Positions 5,919 through 13,760 of a stretch of DNA of 13,845 nucleotides are shown piece by piece. The stretch's first letter is position 1; each line of letters opens with the position of its first letter. Source of the stretch: Treponema sp. (GTDB lineage Bacteria; Spirochaetota; Spirochaetia; Treponematales; Breznakiellaceae); contig WQXE01000041.1 in the NCBI GenBank assembly GCA_009784995.1, forward strand, positions 1 to 13,845, given 5' to 3'. The translations under genes and the position numbers were made by a program. The notes under the pieces are model-generated. The model did no database searches, had not been told where the DNA came from, and saw only the letters and a list, made by a program, of their open reading frames with translations.

Positions 5919-7208
5919 GTGTTCGAATACACCTTGGCAAACGGTGTGATTGTCTCACCAGGTAAAGAAGCTTATACAGGTAGTTTGTCTGTTAAAGGAG
6001 AAAATATTGTATCTCCGGTTAATTCCAAAACAGGTAATACACAAAAAATCAGCTTAAAGAAAAAATCTTTTGTTTATCCTTCATTGATCAATACCCACGA
6101 TCACTTACAGGGAAATTATCGCCCTCCTGTTGGTCCAAAAAAGGGTAAATTCTATTTAACCTGGCTGCCGTGGGATCAGGATTTTAAAGCGTCAAAGACA
6201 TACGAAGAACGTTCAAAATTAAGTAGAGAGGATCTTTACGCTCTTTCAGGGTATAAATGCCTTTTTTCCGGCGTAACAACTGTTAACGATCACTTTCCTC
6301 ACAATTTAAATAGTCAAATTATACCTACCCTGCCGATTAGAGCGATTCAGGAATATTGTATTGCCCATGAATGTTCAACATACGATTTAAAATGGGGCGA
6401 CGGCATTGAAGCTGAACATAAAAAAGCGGTAGAAAATAATTGGCCATTTATTACTCATCTTTCAGAAGGTTTTGATGATGAAGCGATGAATGGCGTTGAA
6501 ATGCTGGAAAAATTAAATATCCTTGATAAACACTGCCTGTTAGTCCATTGCATAGCTTTCAGTGATGAAGATATTCAAAAAGTCGCGAAAGCGGGCGCCA
6601 GTGTTTCATGGTGCGGTTTTTCTAATATGTTCATGTTTAATGTAACCGCGAAAATCAAAAAAATGATTGACGCGGGAGTAAATATTACAATAGGAACAGA
6701 TTCATCCGCTACAGGGTCCGCTAACCTCCTCGCGGAACTAAAATATGACAGAGAACTTTACCGTAAACTATACGGGGAGGATCTCCCAGCGGAAAAAATC
6801 TTTGAAATGGTAACTATCAACTCCGCTAAAGCGTTTTTAATGGAAAACAGGGTTGGAAGCCTTGACGAAGGAAAATTGGCTGATATTCTGGTAATGAAGG
6901 CGAAACACGATGACCCTTACGAGAACCTTGTTAACGCGGGCATGAAAGATATAGAATTACTTATATTGGCGGGAAAACCAATATATGGCGAAATGAGATT
7001 TTTGGATATCTTTCAGGAGAAACCGGGAAAATCCGGACTGCCGCAAGGATACACACAAATAAAGGTGGGGAGCAAAATTATGTTTGTAAAAGGAGACCCT
7101 GCCAGTCTTTATAAAGAAGTCAGAGAAAAAATCGGATTTAAAAAGAAACTGGATTATCTGCCTTTTGAGCCCGCTATTGAATCCGATAAAACAGAGGATA
7201 GAATATAA
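5919..7208 (+). CDS. Metal-dependent amidohydrolase (cytosine deaminase / chlorohydrolase-like)
   Basis: A protein of 429 residues beginning at GTG, with AAGGA about 10 bases upstream. It belongs to the amidohydrolase superfamily of (beta/alpha)8 metal-dependent hydrolases that deaminate or dechlorinate nucleobase-like rings. All expected ligands are present: H60-D61-H62 after strand 1, H180 in 'THLSE', H210 in 'VHC', and D261 in 'GTDSS'. The small N-terminal beta-sandwich and the C-terminal return segment ('VGSLDEGKLADILVMKAKH') are also seen. The substrate cannot be deduced; guanine, adenosine-derived and S-adenosylhomocysteine-type substrates are all known in the family. It is the first gene of a long plus-strand operon, and its TAA overlaps the ATG of the CNB-TPR gene by one base. 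That coupling to a cyclic-nucleotide-sensor gene suggests, but does not show, a link to purine metabolism. Confidence 0.85.
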   Translation: MFEYTLANGVIVSPGKEAYTGSLSVKGENIVSPVNSKTGNTQKISLKKKSFVYPSLINTHDHLQGNYRPPVGPKKGKFYLTWLPWDQDFKASKTYEERSKLSREDLYALSGYKCLFSGVTTVNDHFPHNLNSQIIPTLPIRAIQEYCIAHECSTYDLKWGDGIEAEHKKAVENNWPFITHLSEGFDDEAMNGVEMLEKLNILDKHCLLVHCIAFSDEDIQKVAKAGASVSWCGFSNMFMFNVTAKIKKMIDAGVNITIGTDSSATGSANLLAELKYDRELYRKLYGEDLPAEKIFEMVTINSAKAFLMENRVGSLDEGKLADILVMKAKHDDPYENLVNAGMKDIELLILAGKPIYGEMRFLDIFQEKPGKSGLPQGYTQIKVGSKIMFVKGDPASLYKEVREKIGFKKKLDYLPFEPAIESDKTEDRI

Positions 7209-8242
7209 TGCCAAAACCAGCTCAATACCGTTCAGGTTCTTTGATATATTTCCAGGGAGACCCCGCGGAAAAAATATATATTCTTCAAACAGGTAAAATA
7301 AGCCTTGTTTATCAGGACATTGAAACCGGAGTTGATGTAAAAGACCCTGTTCAGCCAGGGGAATTCTTCGGAGTAAAATCCGCGCTGGGACGTTATCCTC
7401 GCGAAGAAAACGCGGTAGCGCTTTCTGACACTACAGTAATGATTTTTACAGTTCCTGAATTTGAAGCTGTCGCTATGGCAAATTCAAGAATAATCATGAA
7501 GATGTTAAAAGTTTTTTCCAACCAAATGAGGCGTGTTCATAAACAGGTTTCCAAAGTAATGGCAAAAGAAGAACAGCCGCCCGCGGACAGTTTATTTAAT
7601 GTTGGCGAATTTTATTTAAAGAACAAACGTTTCTCTCACGCGAAACATGTATTCAGCCGTTATCTGACATTTTATCCTTCAGGAAAAAACGCGATTCAGG
7701 CATCCAAAAATCTGGAAATCGCGGAAGACGCTCTTTCCCGTTACGGGGATGGCAAAGGACCCGGTGTTTCTCTAAGTAAATCCGGTTCCGGCGCGCCAGC
7801 TCCCGCCGCGGCTACAGCCGCGCCAGCGGCAGCCGCTCCCGCGCAAATGTCACAAAAAGATACAGAAAAAATAACAAAAATGTATTATGACGCGGTAAGC
7901 CTTGTATCACAGGGTAAATACCAGGAAGCGTTTATGTCGTTTAAAGTAATTGTAGACGCGAATGCAGATCCCGAATGGACAGCGAAAGCTTCATTCGAAA
8001 TCGGCCGCTGTATGTTCCTGCTTAATAAATTCGAAGACAGCATAAAATACTTCACAAATATGCTTACAAAATTCCCAAAACATTCAGAACTAAGAGAAAC
8101 AATGTTTATTATGGGTCAATGTAATGAAAAAGCCGGAAGAAAAGATCAGGCGGTTGCCTTCTATAAAAAAATAATTTCTATGGGCGGAGACGACGCCACA
8201 GTAGAAAAAGTAAAGCGGGCGTTAAGCGCCCTGGGAGCGTAA
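7208..8242 (+). CDS. Cyclic-nucleotide-binding-domain protein fused to TPR repeats
   Basis: A protein of 344 residues in three parts. Residues about 7-115 form a CNB (cNMP-binding) beta-roll: 'GSLIYFQGDPAEKIYILQTGKISLV', then the phosphate-binding cassette 'PGEFFGVKSALGRYPREENA' (50-69). Where CRP has the glutamate that contacts the ribose, this protein has V56; R65 is kept, but the next residue is E66 instead of Ser/Thr. Nucleotide binding is therefore doubtful. Residues about 127-175 form a TPR-like hairpin set, about 188-213 an Ala/Pro-rich linker, and about 222-340 further TPR repeats ('AKASFEIGRCMFLLNKFEDSIKYF'). There is no HTH, signal peptide or membrane helix, so it is probably a cytosolic scaffold. 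GAGGA (7194-7198) lies ahead of the ATG, which overlaps the previous stop by one base. It is followed at one base by a Crp-type gene. Confidence 0.88.
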   Translation: MPKPAQYRSGSLIYFQGDPAEKIYILQTGKISLVYQDIETGVDVKDPVQPGEFFGVKSALGRYPREENAVALSDTTVMIFTVPEFEAVAMANSRIIMKMLKVFSNQMRRVHKQVSKVMAKEEQPPADSLFNVGEFYLKNKRFSHAKHVFSRYLTFYPSGKNAIQASKNLEIAEDALSRYGDGKGPGVSLSKSGSGAPAPAAATAAPAAAAPAQMSQKDTEKITKMYYDAVSLVSQGKYQEAFMSFKVIVDANADPEWTAKASFEIGRCMFLLNKFEDSIKYFTNMLTKFPKHSELRETMFIMGQCNEKAGRKDQAVAFYKKIISMGGDDATVEKVKRALSALGA

Positions 8243-8243
8243 A

Positions 8244-8894
8244 ATGGCAATGGATTTAGCCGCGTTTGGCCGTTTTTCCCGGACGTTTCAAAAGGGAGAA
8301 ATTATTTTTTCCGAATTCGAATTAAACGATACTTTTTATTTGATACAATCAGGCAAAGTGCAATTGGTAAAACTTGTCGGCGAAATCGAAAGAACATTGG
8401 ACATTCTTTATCCGTCTGAAATGTTTGGTGAAATGGCGATACTCGAACAGTCACCGCGTTCCGCCACCGCTATCGCGCTTGACGAAGTAAAAACACTGGA
8501 GTTTAACTCTCAAAACTTTGAAATTCTTTTGCTTGGAAACCCGCAAATCGCTTTAAAACTTTTAAAGATGTTTTGCAAACGAATTTATGATTCAAAAAGA
8601 CGCTTTATGATTCTTACCCTTCCAGATCCGCAGGCAAAAATCGCCGACGTTTTTCTTATGCTTGATGAAACTCAGCCTGATATTGATAAAACAAGCGAAC
8701 GGCGTGAATTTAAAACAACTGTAGAAGGTGTCGCTCACTGGGCAGGAATGAGTGTCAATGAAGTCAGAGATGTATTAGGACATTTTGTAAACCAGCGCCG
8801 TGTAGAAATATACCCTGACAGAATTACTGTTAAAAATATTAACGATTTTTCCCGCTTTGTAAGTTCTAGACGAAACAACTCCAGAGGTGTATAA
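8244..8894 (+). CDS. Crp/Fnr-family transcriptional regulator with intact cNMP-binding cassette
   Basis: A protein of 216 residues. The CNB domain (about 10-120) keeps the CRP cassette: 'FGEMAILEQSPRSATA' with E63, R72 and S73 matching CRP E72, R82 and S83. A dimer helix follows, then a winged HTH (about 140-205: 'TTVEGVAHWAGMSVNEVRDVLGHF' plus wing). In the recognition helix the CRP base-contacting R180, E181 and R185 become V, N and D by my alignment, so its DNA site should differ from TGTGA. No Cys cluster for an FNR-type [4Fe-4S] centre is seen. Cyclic AMP or another nucleotide is the likely ligand. The ATG at 8244 has GGGAG 6 bases upstream; the in-frame ATG at 8250 is also possible. It lies one base after the CNB-TPR gene, clearly the same operon. 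Confidence 0.9.
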   Translation: MAMDLAAFGRFSRTFQKGEIIFSEFELNDTFYLIQSGKVQLVKLVGEIERTLDILYPSEMFGEMAILEQSPRSATAIALDEVKTLEFNSQNFEILLLGNPQIALKLLKMFCKRIYDSKRRFMILTLPDPQAKIADVFLMLDETQPDIDKTSERREFKTTVEGVAHWAGMSVNEVRDVLGHFVNQRRVEIYPDRITVKNINDFSRFVSSRRNNSRGV

Positions 8895-8897
8895 TAA

Positions 8898-8914
8898 CTC
8901 CTGTATTCAGGAGG
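8898..8914 (+). promoter_or_regulatory. Stem-loop hiding the Shine-Dalgarno site of the next gene
   Basis: CTCCTG (8898-8903) and CAGGAG (8908-8913) form a perfect 6-bp stem with a TATT loop. The Shine-Dalgarno AGGAGG (8909-8914) is almost wholly inside the right arm. It starts 4 bases after the Crp-type stop codon, so ribosomes finishing that gene could open it. No T-run follows, so it is not a terminator. Translational coupling or control is inferred. Confidence 0.5.
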
Positions 8915-8919
8915 AATAT

Positions 8920-9432
8920 ATGTCTGATTTTAATGGTCAATATAATAGCCCGGAAACTCAAATTGTCCCGGAAAAATTGCAAAACGCGGGAAACTTAACC
9001 GATACAATGCTGCGTTATTTAAAAGAAGCTTCACCCTGGCTGCGATTTATGGGTGTTGTGGGATTTATCTTTTGCGGTTTTATCGCTTTGGGAGCGTTCT
9101 TTTCTTTAATCGGAACAGTCGCGACATCAGCGTTCGCTAGTGAATTTGGCGATATTCCAATACAATTATTAACATTTCTATATACAGTAATTCTTCTTGG
9201 GTCAGGAGTTATACTTTTTTTTATGTCTCTTTTTACTTTTAACTTTGGAAATGGAATCCGAAAATACCAATTTAGTAATTCAGATGAAGATTTAGAAACA
9301 GCATTCAAAAACAATAAATCATTGTGGAAGTTTTACGGCATAATGACAATAATATATCTTGCCCTTTTCCCGGTAATGGTAATTGTAATGATCGCGGTTG
9401 GTGTTGCCATGGCAAGCAATATGCTTTTCTAA
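8920..9432 (+). CDS. DUF5362-like membrane protein
   Basis: A protein of 170 residues. A longer reading from GTG at 8887 would overlap the Crp-type gene and lacks a ribosome site, while AGGAGG at 8909-8914 lies 5 bases before the ATG at 8920. The first 40 residues are polar; 'YLKEASPWLRFMGVVGFIFCGF' opens the first membrane helix (about 42-65), a second lies at about 88-112, and a third near the C-terminus (about 143-168). The T/S-P/K-W-x-R-F motif before the first helix is what I recognise from DUF5362 proteins. Function is unknown in that family. It links the two CNB genes to the RDD/SpoIIM/MoxR module, and the next gene begins 3 bases after its stop. Confidence 0.75.
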   Translation: MSDFNGQYNSPETQIVPEKLQNAGNLTDTMLRYLKEASPWLRFMGVVGFIFCGFIALGAFFSLIGTVATSAFASEFGDIPIQLLTFLYTVILLGSGVILFFMSLFTFNFGNGIRKYQFSNSDEDLETAFKNNKSLWKFYGIMTIIYLALFPVMVIVMIAVGVAMASNMLF

Positions 9433-9435
9433 ATA

Positions 9436-10170
9436 ATGTCACAAAAGATTTCTGTTTTAGAATCATCTTTAGAAGCCTTAACACCTGAAGGAATAAAGTT
9501 TGTACTTTTTCCGGCAGGTTTCCCTGTTAGAACATTGGCGTACGCGATTGACGCGTTAATCCTATTAGTGATTGATATAATTTTATTTGTATTATATGTA
9601 TATCTAAATTTTAACCCGGGTATATGGATATTTCTTCTTGTTTTTTTTATAATTGACTGGTTTTATCATATTATTTTTGAATTAGCATTCAAGGGACAAA
9701 GCCCTGGGAAACGTTTTCTGGGAATCAGAGTAATTAAAAGTGACGGCTCGCCTGTAGACCCCGCGTCTTCTTTTTTAAGAAATCTTCTGCGATTTGCTGA
9801 TACATTTTTCTATTTTTTTCATATCGCATTTATTTCCATCGCGGCAAGCAGCGGGTTCAGGCGAATCGGCGACTGGGCGGGAAATACTCTTGTGGTTTAT
9901 TCAACACCTGCGAAAAATACCGCGCGCCATTCATTAAGCCGATTATTGGAAAAATACGAACCTATTACTCCGCCAAAATCCCTTTCCAATGATGAAAAGC
10001 AAGCTATACTTAATTTCGCGAGACGTTATCCCCTGTTAGGTGAAGCGAGAGCCAACGAAATAGCTGATTCATACGCGCCGTATTTAAAATCTGATTCATC
10101 CGATACAAATATTTTAACAAGCGCTTCATACCTTATGGGAATTGCCCGTAAGTTATCAGGAGAAATGTAA
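9436..10170 (+). CDS. RDD-family membrane protein
   Basis: A protein of 244 residues. The RDD domain covers about residues 25-160, with its namesake Arg and Asp in 'FPVRTLAYAIDAL' (helix 1) and the later 'GQSPGKRFLGIRVIKSDG' and 'FRRIGDWAGNTLVV', which are strongly conserved in the family. Four membrane segments are likely. After about residue 160 comes a soluble cytosolic tail of about 80 residues ('SLSNDEKQAILNFARRYPLLGEARANEIAD') that I do not recognise. RDD proteins are commonly encoded next to SpoIIM-like and MoxR genes, and a few RDD proteins have been reported as Na+/H+ antiporters; that activity is not implied here. No clear Shine-Dalgarno site is seen, so it is probably translated by coupling to the preceding gene. 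Its stop overlaps the next start by one base. Confidence 0.9.
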   Translation: MSQKISVLESSLEALTPEGIKFVLFPAGFPVRTLAYAIDALILLVIDIILFVLYVYLNFNPGIWIFLLVFFIIDWFYHIIFELAFKGQSPGKRFLGIRVIKSDGSPVDPASSFLRNLLRFADTFFYFFHIAFISIAASSGFRRIGDWAGNTLVVYSTPAKNTARHSLSRLLEKYEPITPPKSLSNDEKQAILNFARRYPLLGEARANEIADSYAPYLKSDSSDTNILTSASYLMGIARKLSGEM

Positions 10171-11147
10171 TGACTGAACAGAACTTTGTACAGCGCCGAA
10201 GTCAGATATGGAATTCATTTTCCGCGCTTGTAAGAGGAAATAAAAACGAATTAAAAAAAGGCGCTGTCGCGTTTGTAAGCCTTTTCAGGGAGATTACCCA
10301 GGATTTAAACACAGCTAAAGCAAATAATTTTGATCCTGTAATAATAGAACGGCTTAACGCGCTTGTAAACGAGGGAAATCAAATATTGTACGGGCAGCAT
10401 GTTTGGCCTTTTAAATCGTTATTAAATTTTATAATAAGAACATTTCCACAAAAAATTCGTCTACATTGGCGCGGAATACTGGCGTCTACACTGTTATTTT
10501 ACGGTATTGCTGTTTTTTTTGGAATTCTTTGTGTTTTATACCCCGGAGTAGCGTCAGAATTTCTTCCGTCAAGAGATCTTCGTAGTATAGAAAATATGTA
10601 TAACCCGGAAAATTATAATTATTTAAAACCGCGTGATGTTTCCGGAGACGCGGATATGTTTGGTTTTTATATTTATAACAATATATCTATCGCTTTTCGT
10701 ACTTTCGCGGGAGGAATATTCGCGGGAGTAGGAAGTCTTTTTTTTCTTTGTTTAAACGCGGGTTACCTGGGGATAATTAGCGGACACATAATTACCGTAG
10801 GTTTTTCAAAAACATTTTTCCCGTTTGTTATCGCTCACGGCTCTTTTGAATTAACAGCGATTGTTTTTAGCGCGTATGCCGGTTTACTCTTGGGATACAG
10901 ATTTTTTGTAACAAAAGGTTTAAGCCGCGCGGCATCAATAAAAAAAGCAGGTCAGGACGCGTTACCAATAATCGCGGGAAGCGCTTTAATGCTGGTACTT
11001 GCCGCGGCTATAGAAGCTTTTTGGTCATCGCAGCATACATTACCTTTACAATTGCGGATAGGAGCAGGCGTTTTTCTTTGGATCGCGTTACTTTTTTATT
11101 TTTTACTCGCGGGCAGAACATTAGTTCATAAACAGAGGAAAAAATGA
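10170..11147 (+). CDS. SpoIIM-like (stage II sporulation protein M family) membrane protein
   Basis: A protein of 325 residues in a non-spore-forming context. The N-terminal about 100 residues are soluble and helical. Membrane helices follow: 'GILASTLLFYGIAVFFGILCVLYPG', then a periplasmic loop with 'MYNPENYNYLKPR', and further helices. The family signature is clear: 'NNISIAFRTFAGGIFAGVGSL', 'LNAGYLGIISGHI', and 'FFPFVIAHGSFELTAIVFSAYAGLLLG'. In spore-formers SpoIIM acts in engulfment with SpoIID/SpoIIP; the homologues beside MoxR and RDD genes in non-spore-formers have no settled function and may act in envelope assembly or transport. AGGAG at 10158-10162 lies 7 bases before the ATG. It overlaps the next gene by four bases (ATGA). 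Confidence 0.92.
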   Translation: MTEQNFVQRRSQIWNSFSALVRGNKNELKKGAVAFVSLFREITQDLNTAKANNFDPVIIERLNALVNEGNQILYGQHVWPFKSLLNFIIRTFPQKIRLHWRGILASTLLFYGIAVFFGILCVLYPGVASEFLPSRDLRSIENMYNPENYNYLKPRDVSGDADMFGFYIYNNISIAFRTFAGGIFAGVGSLFFLCLNAGYLGIISGHIITVGFSKTFFPFVIAHGSFELTAIVFSAYAGLLLGYRFFVTKGLSRAASIKKAGQDALPIIAGSALMLVLAAAIEAFWSSQHTLPLQLRIGAGVFLWIALLFYFLLAGRTLVHKQRKK

Positions 11148-12571
11148 TAAACGAAGCCGCATTAAGACGCAAGGATTTTCGCGAAGCCGCTGATTCCGGA
11201 ATTCTTTTATGGCGGCAAAATTTTATTACATTTATACCATTCTTCGCTGTTCCTTTATGGATATGCGCGTTTATTCCCCGTATATTTTTGCCGGCGAATT
11301 TTGTATATTTATCATGGTTAATAATCTGGTTTTTAAAACCTTTCTTTGACAGAATAATCTTACATATAATTTCCATAAAATTTTTTGAAAAAGACGCTGG
11401 TTTTAACCGTCTTTTTTCAGGTTTAGGTAAAACGTTAAAAAAAGGTTTATTAGGTGATTTACTCTGGCGCCGCTTCAGTCCTTTTCGCTGCGGGATGATG
11501 CCGCTGCGTGTATTGGAACAAAATAAAAAATCCAAAAAAATGTTTATTCAAAGAAAAAGAAATTTGGAAAAAGGCGGTATTGTTTTTTGTTATTTATTAA
11601 CAATTTGGGGAATAGCTGTCGAAATCGCTTTATTAATCGGTGGATTCATGTTCTTTCAAATAGTAAATGAAATAGTATTTAACGGTAATATCTATCTGGA
11701 ATCCTTTGAAGAAAGAGAAATTTATTTATACGCTGCCTGGTGCCTTAATTATATGTTAATCGAAAGTATCTATGTTTGCATGGGATTTTGCGTTTATATA
11801 AACAGCAGAATAGAAATTGAAGGGTGGGATTTGGAAATAACATTCCGTAACCTCGCGGAAAATTATAAAAATAAAAGTAAATACGCTGTATTATTTATAT
11901 TAATTTTTACATTTCTTTTATTGCCAGCGAAAGGTTTTTCCGACGATCAGATACCTGTTAATAATATTCCAATTGAATCACTGCAAGCCATTCTTGATTC
12001 TCCTGATTTCGGCGGTTACGAAGATACCTGGGATATACGTCCTAGAAACCGAAATAATGAAAGGAATGAAAACAGTCAAACATTTTATTTCCCGGGACAT
12101 ATACGGGAACTTATAGCGAATATTTTAAGGTTATTATTAATTTTTATTATCGCGGGGTTATTAATTTTCCTATTTATCTATTTTTATAGAACTAAAATGA
12201 AAACAACTAAAAGTAAAAATAATTATAATGTAAATTTTTTGCGAAATATTAATACAACAGATCCAAAATTATTATTGGAAAAAGCGCTGCGATTCCATGA
12301 ACTGGGAAACACGCGGCTCGCGTGGGGTTACTGTACCGCGGCAGCCATATATTCATGGTCAATTTACCGCGATATTATTTTTCTTCCCAACGCTACAGAA
12401 AACGAGTGCGCGGAATTAGTCAGTTTAAAAACAGAAACCCCGCAGGCAAAAGAATTCTCCATATTGATAAAACATTGGATTAATCTCGCGTATGCCGGAA
12501 GAAATCCACCCGATGGAAGTTTTGAACAAGCCGTAACTCATTGTAAACTATTAAAGGCGGAAAATGATTAA
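11144..12571 (+). CDS. Multi-spanning membrane protein with DUF4129-like C-terminal domain
   Basis: A protein of 475 residues. N-terminal membrane helices lie at about 25-75 ('FITFIPFFAVPLWICAFIPRIF'), then at about 145-175 and 195-225, and one at about 247-265 followed by an extracytoplasmic stretch (about 268-325: 'DDQIPVNNIPIESLQAILDSPDFGGYEDTW'). Another helix lies at about 326-347. The cytosolic C-terminus (about 365-470) has 'LLEKALRFHELGNTRLAWGYCTAAAIYSW' and 'ILIKHWINLAYAGRNPP', the pattern of DUF4129. Such proteins are usual partners in MoxR/DUF58/DUF4350 clusters, with no established biochemical role. The N-terminal half is not familiar to me. GAGGA lies 4 bases before the ATG, which overlaps the SpoIIM stop; the 3' end overlaps the next gene by 8 bases. 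Confidence 0.75.
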   Translation: MINEAALRRKDFREAADSGILLWRQNFITFIPFFAVPLWICAFIPRIFLPANFVYLSWLIIWFLKPFFDRIILHIISIKFFEKDAGFNRLFSGLGKTLKKGLLGDLLWRRFSPFRCGMMPLRVLEQNKKSKKMFIQRKRNLEKGGIVFCYLLTIWGIAVEIALLIGGFMFFQIVNEIVFNGNIYLESFEEREIYLYAAWCLNYMLIESIYVCMGFCVYINSRIEIEGWDLEITFRNLAENYKNKSKYAVLFILIFTFLLLPAKGFSDDQIPVNNIPIESLQAILDSPDFGGYEDTWDIRPRNRNNERNENSQTFYFPGHIRELIANILRLLLIFIIAGLLIFLFIYFYRTKMKTTKSKNNYNVNFLRNINTTDPKLLLEKALRFHELGNTRLAWGYCTAAAIYSWSIYRDIIFLPNATENECAELVSLKTETPQAKEFSILIKHWINLAYAGRNPPDGSFEQAVTHCKLLKAEND

Positions 12572-13760
12572 ACGTATTTTAATAAGCACAGGTATTATTT
12601 TCTTTCTTTCTTTGCTGGTACTTCTGGTTTACCATTTTTTTGAAACATACCCTACAATAAGATGGATACCTCCGTCTGAAGAAGTAGTTACTAATCCATA
12701 TTACGCGCTGGATCAATGGTTGATCGAAACAGGTCATAAAATTCGCTTAAACGATTATTTTAATACAAATATTTTAGATACTACAACAGAAAAAATAATA
12801 CTGGTTGAACAAAATTATTATACATATGTTTGGTTTGAAAATTTTGAAAAATTAATCAATTGGATTGAACAAGGCGGATATATTACAGTGTTTATGAATA
12901 ATTACGCGTATAATAATTATACAAAGAATAATGAAGAACTATTTAATTATTTATCAAATAAAGGAATCACTATAGAATTAGCTCAAAGAACATATAACAT
13001 GTCTGAAACAGAAGAAAAAGTTTTTAAACCTCCGTACGACAGGTCATATGAAACCGGATACAGAGACATTCCAAATCAAAAAAATGAAAACTTCAAGCCG
13101 CCATATGACAGATACGATGATTTACTTCCAAAAATAAAATATGTAAATCCATATCCGTCATTTGACAGATTAATATCATTTTTAATTGACGATTCAGATT
13201 TTTATGATTCGAATAATATATTTTCCATGAAAGACGAAAACGGTATAATAAAGCTTGTTGAAATCCCGATTGGGCTGGGTTCATTAACAATTACCGGCAG
13301 ACCCGCGTTCATGGATAACTATTCAATAGGAATTGAAACAAACGCCGCTTTATCATGGAAATTAACGGCAGAACGCGCAAACAATGAAAATAATGGTATA
13401 CTGTTTATTCGCGGTCAGTATAGAGAAATTAAAAGGTCTTTATTTGGACCAATTATGGAAAGAGGGAATTTTTACCCTGTTATAATTTCTGTAATACTTT
13501 TAATAATTTTAGGATTCTGGATGGTAATTCCAATGTTTGGTCTTGTATCAGAAGAAAAACAAATGTTTTCAAGACCTATAAAAGACAGGTTTAACGCGGA
13601 GATTCGCTTTTTTAAAAAATATAAAGCTTTGGATTATTATCTTGATGTTTACAAACGAGAACACAAGACTGATGAAGATAACGAAAATAAAGAAAAATAC
13701 AATTATGAAGAACTAATAAATCAATACCGGAGAAAATTTAATGGAACAGCAAAATTTTAA
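12564..13760 (+). CDS. DUF4350-like membrane-anchored protein
   Basis: A protein of 398 residues. One membrane helix near the N-terminus (about 5-25) precedes a periplasmic domain, and a second lies at about 306-330 ('YPVIISVILLIILGFWMVIPMFGLV'), followed by a charged cytosolic tail. The domain from about 35 has 'NPYYALDQWLIETGHKIR' and 'IILVEQNYY...LINWIEQGGYITVF', the fold pattern of DUF4350. FKPPYDR occurs twice (154-160 and 177-183), with YPSFDR at 197-202, inside what looks like an insertion rich in Tyr, Pro and Asp. DUF4350 genes usually sit between DUF4129 and MoxR/DUF58 genes, as here. The ATG follows AGGCGG inside the previous gene; the last 20 bases overlap the MoxR start. Function is unknown. 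Confidence 0.78.
   Translation: MIKRILISTGIIFFLSLLVLLVYHFFETYPTIRWIPPSEEVVTNPYYALDQWLIETGHKIRLNDYFNTNILDTTTEKIILVEQNYYTYVWFENFEKLINWIEQGGYITVFMNNYAYNNYTKNNEELFNYLSNKGITIELAQRTYNMSETEEKVFKPPYDRSYETGYRDIPNQKNENFKPPYDRYDDLLPKIKYVNPYPSFDRLISFLIDDSDFYDSNNIFSMKDENGIIKLVEIPIGLGSLTITGRPAFMDNYSIGIETNAALSWKLTAERANNENNGILFIRGQYREIKRSLFGPIMERGNFYPVIISVILLIILGFWMVIPMFGLVSEEKQMFSRPIKDRFNAEIRFFKKYKALDYYLDVYKREHKTDEDNENKEKYNYEELINQYRRKFNGTAKF

Noticed and set aside
8890..8895. TATAAT as an internal promoter for the DUF5362-like gene
   Set aside because: No -35-like sequence is found 16-18 bases upstream, so it is not listed as a promoter; it is mentioned only as a possibility in the hairpin finding.
8887..8919. 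GTG start extending the DUF5362-like protein by 11 residues
   Set aside because: It would overlap the Crp-type gene and place AGGAGG inside the coding region; the ATG at 8920 has ideal spacing.
11008..11535. A 175-codon minus-strand open frame opposite the SpoIIM and DUF4129-like genes
   Set aside because: Low-complexity, basic translation, no ribosome site, and both opposite genes have clear family signatures.
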